Positions 59,930-64,000 of a stretch of 64,000 bases of DNA are shown in pieces; position 1 is the stretch's first letter, and each line of letters begins with the position of its first letter. This DNA comes from Vermamoeba vermiformis (Eukaryota > Tubulinea > Echinamoebida). The notes beneath the pieces are model-generated. The model did no database searches. It was given only the letters and a program-made list of their open reading frames with translations, and was not told the DNA's origin. The translations under genes and the position numbers were made by a program. The stretch is taken from positions 186,001-250,000 of the forward strand of contig JBEWZL010000272.1 of NCBI GenBank assembly GCA_045837725.1. The letters are read 5' to 3'.

Positions 59930-60395
59930 TGAAATTTTTTCTGTAATTTTAAAAGGATAATAATTAGAAAGAAGCGCCTTTGTTCAATAATAATAGCCAT
60001 CTGCTCGAGAAAAAGCTTACTTGCAGGAACGCTGCTGGCAGTTAAGTCGCTCGTCGAGCTAATGTCTCCTTTGTCTTCAACTAGAACAGTTGATTATTAA
60101 ATTAATTTGTTAGCTCGGCGCCCAAATTTGCAACCAAGCTAAATGAAGTCGGAAAAATCTAAATTTGGAACCAATTTCTATCGTTATGCGCGAGTAGCTC
60201 CTTCAGCCGATTGGCTTGTCCTTTTGAAATCTTATTTTGGTTGATTATAAGTTGATGTGTTGGGTTTTGCATAAGATGAACTTGATGCTACTGACGGGTT
60301 TTCTTGGGAAGTTCAGCCTTGTTTGGGGTAAATACCTAAATAATTCGTTCCACCAGTTAGTATTGTTCTTTTAAACAGCGCAACAAGCCACTCGT
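59930..60395. other. Divergent promoter and probable 5' exons of the kinase-like gene
   Basis: On the - strand a coding-like stretch (VEDKGDISSTSDLTASSVPA, about 60020-60080) joins smoothly to EKISMKK at 59940. An upstream ATG at about 60274 opens MQNPTHQLIINQNKISKG, but no clean splice links the two. The right part, up to 60395, should contain the PIG-T promoter. Confidence 0.4.
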
Positions 60396-63300
60396 ATGAT
60401 ATTATTACGACATTTAGTGGCTTTAGCTCTTTTTACCTGGATCGTTGTCGCGTCATCAGCGGCTTCTTCAAAAGAAGCTTTTACTGAAGAGCTCCTTGTT
60501 GTACCGTTACCTGATGGCAAAGCATTGACTCATTTTCAATTTACTACGCAATGGCAAGTCGATGCAAGCAAATTCAAGAACGATTGTAAGCAGATGGAGC
60601 GTATGCCTTTCAAAAAATTAATTAATCCTTGAATAATAATTTGATAATTACCTACATGCACTATATGAATTTTAATACGAGTTATGACCATTTTATTAAT
60701 TTTTAAATATTTTAGTTCAATTTTTCAATTTGTTTCCAAAATCTTTGGGCCAGTTGCTGCACAAATATCAAGTAGATGAGCTCCACTTAACATTTACGCA
60801 AGGAAGATGGATGTACGAGCGATGGGGTACGTAATTATATTCATCAAAGTAATTTTAAAATTGCAATGGCGGATCAGACGTCAGCCAAATTTTATTCATC
60901 CAATTTATTTGCTTAATATATATTCATGACTTATTATAGGCTATCCTATCCATGCCGCTCCATTCGGCGTCGAATTATACGCTTGGTTTAAACCTACAGT
61001 CGATCAGGCTTCGTAAGTTGCAAAAACATTTAAGCCTCATTTGTATTTATTAATTTAATTTTTTATTATTATTATTAGCGCTGAAATGCTATGGCGAGGC
61101 TTGACTAACGGTCTTTCGGGCCTTTTCTGCGCTTCTTTACAATTCTTGGACGACAGCGAAATGAGGTACCAGATCCACTCTTACATACAAATCCTTATTT
61201 ATTTATTACATATGAATATGATGCACTTGCCGCCTATGATGTCCTATATTAATATGAATATAATAGAAACAATACATTCGGAGAAGTCAGACAGTTTAGA
61301 CCCCACGGCCAAACAGCTCAGCCGTTCAAATCTTTCAGAGCCGAGGGAGATTTCAACGCACGTGATCGATCTGCGAACTCGATCATGTTCTACGGCACAT
61401 TGCCACACGAAGCTGTGTGCACTGAGAACTTGACGCCCTGGATCAAATTGTTGCCTTGCAGAGCTGAGGTAACTTCTTCGAATTTTAATTTTATTTGTTT
61501 TCGAGATAACGGCATTTATATAGAATAGTACAACCTTATTATATAATCTTTCGCTCGCGGATTCAATTTCTATTTCAAAAGAAATTTCGAGATCAGCTTC
61601 AAATTTTTTCTTGATCGATTATGAGTCTCCATTTAATATGAATGAATATATATAGCTCAGTAATATTATAATATTAGGCCGGTTTTGGCGCCTTATTGTC
61701 CAAGCCTCAAAAATTGTACGATGTTAACTTCCATTCGATGGGCATTCACTTCAGACCTATCTGCAACGATGTACGTACTATTAATATGTATTATAAGGTT
61801 TATATACTACCCTGAAATATTATTAGAAGGACTGCAAGACGAGTAAATTGGAGTTGGCTCAAACCTTGAGCATTGTAATGGATCCGCTCAAGGCTACCAA
61901 GAAGCGAGGTAATATTACATACGATAGTTTATTAGCGATATTGAGGTCCTTATTCAATACGAAATATTCAGTTTAAATATTCTTTTGGAGTACATCCAGT
62001 TTATTTGATAATGTTATCAAAAGCTGAAGATAGAGAGCTAATTATATAATATAAATAGACTTCTCTTTGCAATCGCTCTACAATGAAGGTTTCGTCAATG
62101 CTTGTCCTCTCGCCTCGCGCAGCACGATCTTCGTTGAGCCATCCAGCAACAACGCGTACTCGATCCAGCTTACTTCGTCTAACCAAGAGCTGCCTACTAC
62201 TATTCCATGGAAGACCTTCGGTGATAAGGGCACTAAGGACTATATTCCCTTGCAGTACGTCACTTTGAAGCCACACATTGATCCCGTGGATGTGCAACTC
62301 ACTTGGAAGGACCAAATGATTAATTACGGTACGTGCACTATCTATATACATAGTTGACGATGCATATATCATATTTTATATGAAGATTATATTTCGGAAC
62401 GTGACCTATCTTCGTGTAACGGATCAGTTTACCTGGATCCGCTCACTTTTATTTTAGCCATATATTTGCAAAATTGACTTCTATAGTAACGCTTAATATA
62501 CTAACCTATATTATCAGATGAATTGAACGCTCAAGTCGATATTTTGGCTCGTCGCTACGTTTCCGGATTTGGTCAACAACAAGGAGGTCTCGTCATGCAC
62601 TTTGAAAATAAGAACAAGAAAGATATAGCCGTCTCTTATTATCAAGCTGTGCCCTGGTTCATGAAGCTCTATTTCCACACCTTGAAGATTGTTCAGAACG
62701 GCGCGCAGATCAACCCTACAAACTGTAAGTCCTTTTTAACCCTTTAATTATAACTCCCTTTGAAATTATTATGAACAACTCATATAATATGATATACTTA
62801 TGTTTATAGTTTATTTTTCTTTCGCTATTCGAACAAACAAAATGGATGCCGATCTGGCTAGATTTGGCTCGTGCTTTTTTTTCGAAAGGATTACTTAGAC
62901 TAATATTATTGCATAGTCTTCTCGTTCAGAAGAATCGAACCAAGCGAAGACCGCAAAAGTCCAGCGATTATGGAGCTCGAATTCAAGTTGAAAGCCAACA
63001 CGACCACTTTCATCACGCTCGACTTTGACAAATGTTTCTTGCATTACACTGAACACCCGCCTGATGCTAATCGAGGATTTGATATTAGCGGTGCAGTCAT
63101 GACCATTCATTATGATCGAAACGCTGATGAAGGTAATTTCCTTTTATAGAAACCATCGCAAAGTTGCTGATCCGATCTGGATCTAACGCAAAAAAACATT
63201 CTCATTTTAACTTAAATTTTGTCTTATAATATGCTAATACGCGTACCATTACAATTGCATAATTATACTTTTGCAAATTGATATTTACGAAATCGAGATC

Positions 63301-63747
63301 TGACGTTGGATGTAACATTTTTCGTTTCAGTGAAAAAAGAAGGCATTCGCAGTTTGCACTACAACAATGGCCTCGAATGGTCTCCATTATTATACGATCG
63401 CAAACAATTGGCTGCAAATATTGCACCGAAGCAAGCGTCATTGCGCGTGTACACTGAAGGCATTTTAATGTCATTACCAACCCCTGATTTCAGTAAGAAA
63501 ATAACTTATATTATTATTACCATTTAAGGAAATGTCTTACTTAATTTTTCCTTATTTAGGCATGCCTTATAACGTTATTACATTGACTTGCACCGTTGTC
63601 GCTTTGTACTTTGGATCTGTCTTCAACACGTTAGAGCGCAGATACCGCGATGTGTTCATTGACAACGAGTTCGTGTCTGATAGACCGATATTCAAATTGT
63701 TGCGTAAGATTGGTGGTTTGTTCTCTGGAAAACAGAAGCAAAATTAA
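60396..63747 (+). CDS. PIGT: GPI transamidase subunit PIG-T / Gpi16
   Basis: The start ATG at 60396 opens a signal peptide (MILLRHLVALALFTWIVVASSAA) and the stop TAA is at 63745-63747; about a dozen exons, some 600 residues. Conserved stretches in order: EELLVVPLPDGKALTHFQFTT, FPKSLGQLLHKYQVDELHLTFTQGRW, LWRGLTNGLSGLFCASLQFLD, FYGTLPHEAVCTENLTPWIKLLPCR, YDVNFHSMGIHF, ADILARRYVSGFGQQQGGL-like (VDILARRYVSGFGQQQG), [68 protein letters not shown]. The last is the C-terminal membrane helix with its preceding proline-rich motif. PIG-T stabilises the ER complex that attaches GPI anchors to proteins. Introns near 62723-62920 contain an incidental A/T-rich stretch. Confidence 0.93.
63140..63149. promoter_or_regulatory. 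Near-CArG motif in a PIG-T intron
   Basis: ccttttatag within aatttccttttata, a few bases after the donor at 63132; one mismatch to CC(A/T)6GG. A perfect match, ccatttaagg followed by aaat, lies in a later PIG-T intron at 63520-63529. Confidence 0.35.
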
Positions 63748-63852
63748 TACACGAGATCTGATCCAACAAAAAACAATCGTTTAATTATTTTATAAATAAA
63801 TGTAAAAATTTTCCATAATTACAACACGCGGTATAAAAACACCTAGATTATA

Positions 63853-64000
63853 TTAGTGCGCGTAAGTTTTGCGTTTTTTCATCGCATTTCTCTCGACGTC
63901 ACTGTGCTTCTCTTCCTCGCCGTAAGATCGCTTCAATCTATTTGCAGGAGCTCTCAACGGCTGACCTCTCAACACACCTGGCACTTGGTGTCGTTGTGGG
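63853..64000 (-). CDS. 3' end of an unidentified gene
   Basis: On the - strand an open frame runs from the window edge to TAA 63853-63855. It encodes a basic tail: VPGVLRGQPLRAPANRLKR, SYGEEEKHSDVERNAMKKRKTYAH. The composition suggests a nuclear protein. The frame is open across the whole stretch and the other two frames are closed. It converges with PIG-T at about 105 bp. The family is not recognisable from so short a piece. Confidence 0.55.
   Translation of the reverse strand, partial: PQRHQVPGVLRGQPLRAPANRLKRSYGEEEKHSDVERNAMKKRKTYAH

Noticed and set aside
1-64000. CRISPR arrays, operons, insertion sequences, LTR elements or other viral relics.
   Set aside because: The genes are spliced eukaryotic genes. 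I saw no direct-repeat spacer arrays, no reverse transcriptase, integrase or capsid motifs, and no terminal repeats flanking a block.

Overview
The window is nuclear DNA from an intron-rich, compact eukaryote, most likely a free-living protist. Almost every gene is split by short GT-AG introns, mostly about 45-190 bp. Genes lie a few hundred bases apart on both strands and the standard genetic code is used: TAA, TAG and TGA all end genes. A Zn2Cys6 regulator, F-box/ankyrin proteins, Crinkler-like effector genes and a NuSAP-like protein fit an amoebozoan or another lineage near the base of amoebae, fungi and animals. I cannot place it further from sequence alone.

Left part (1-16.8 kb). A partial protein-kinase-like gene is followed by a tandem array of three large paralogous genes on the + strand (1644-6736, 6863-11576, 11735-16801). 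Each encodes an N-terminal F-box, a leucine-rich helical region, ankyrin repeats, a nucleoporin-like FG/FxF-rich disordered domain held in one long exon, and more ankyrin repeats. A broken duplicate of the array's 3' end lies between the kinase gene and the first member. The 3' halves of members two and three are nearly identical, introns included, while their 5' halves differ. Member two carries an in-frame stop.

Middle part (17-43 kb). This part holds a SAM methyltransferase, a NuSAP-like spindle protein sharing a 213-bp promoter with Sec61 beta, one tRNA-Ile(AAU), and a divergent pair of SPFH/Band 7 membrane proteins. It continues with a Crinkler/RHS-like NTPase-plus-nuclease gene, a polymerase-beta-type nucleotidyltransferase, a CAP C-terminal domain fused to a SEC-C zinc motif, and DNA ligase I with a PIP box. 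Then come a membrane-anchored F-box protein, an intronless polytopic membrane protein and a phosphate transporter of the major facilitator superfamily.

Right part (43-64 kb). This part holds a Zn2Cys6 transcription factor with one unusually long intron and the largest TFIIIC subunit (about 8 kb). A divergent Crinkler-type kinase, the GPI-transamidase subunit PIG-T and the 3' end of an unidentified gene complete it.

Two themes stand out. The first is ubiquitin-ligase adaptor and effector genes: four F-box proteins plus two or three Crinkler-like or kinase-like genes. The F-box/ankyrin/FG array is the best candidate for an undescribed family. The second is a short motif matching a MADS-box (CArG/SRF/Mcm1) site, repeated almost letter for letter in introns of unrelated genes. 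Exon boundaries were read by eye from splice signals and frame continuity, so single junctions may be wrong even where the gene call is firm.
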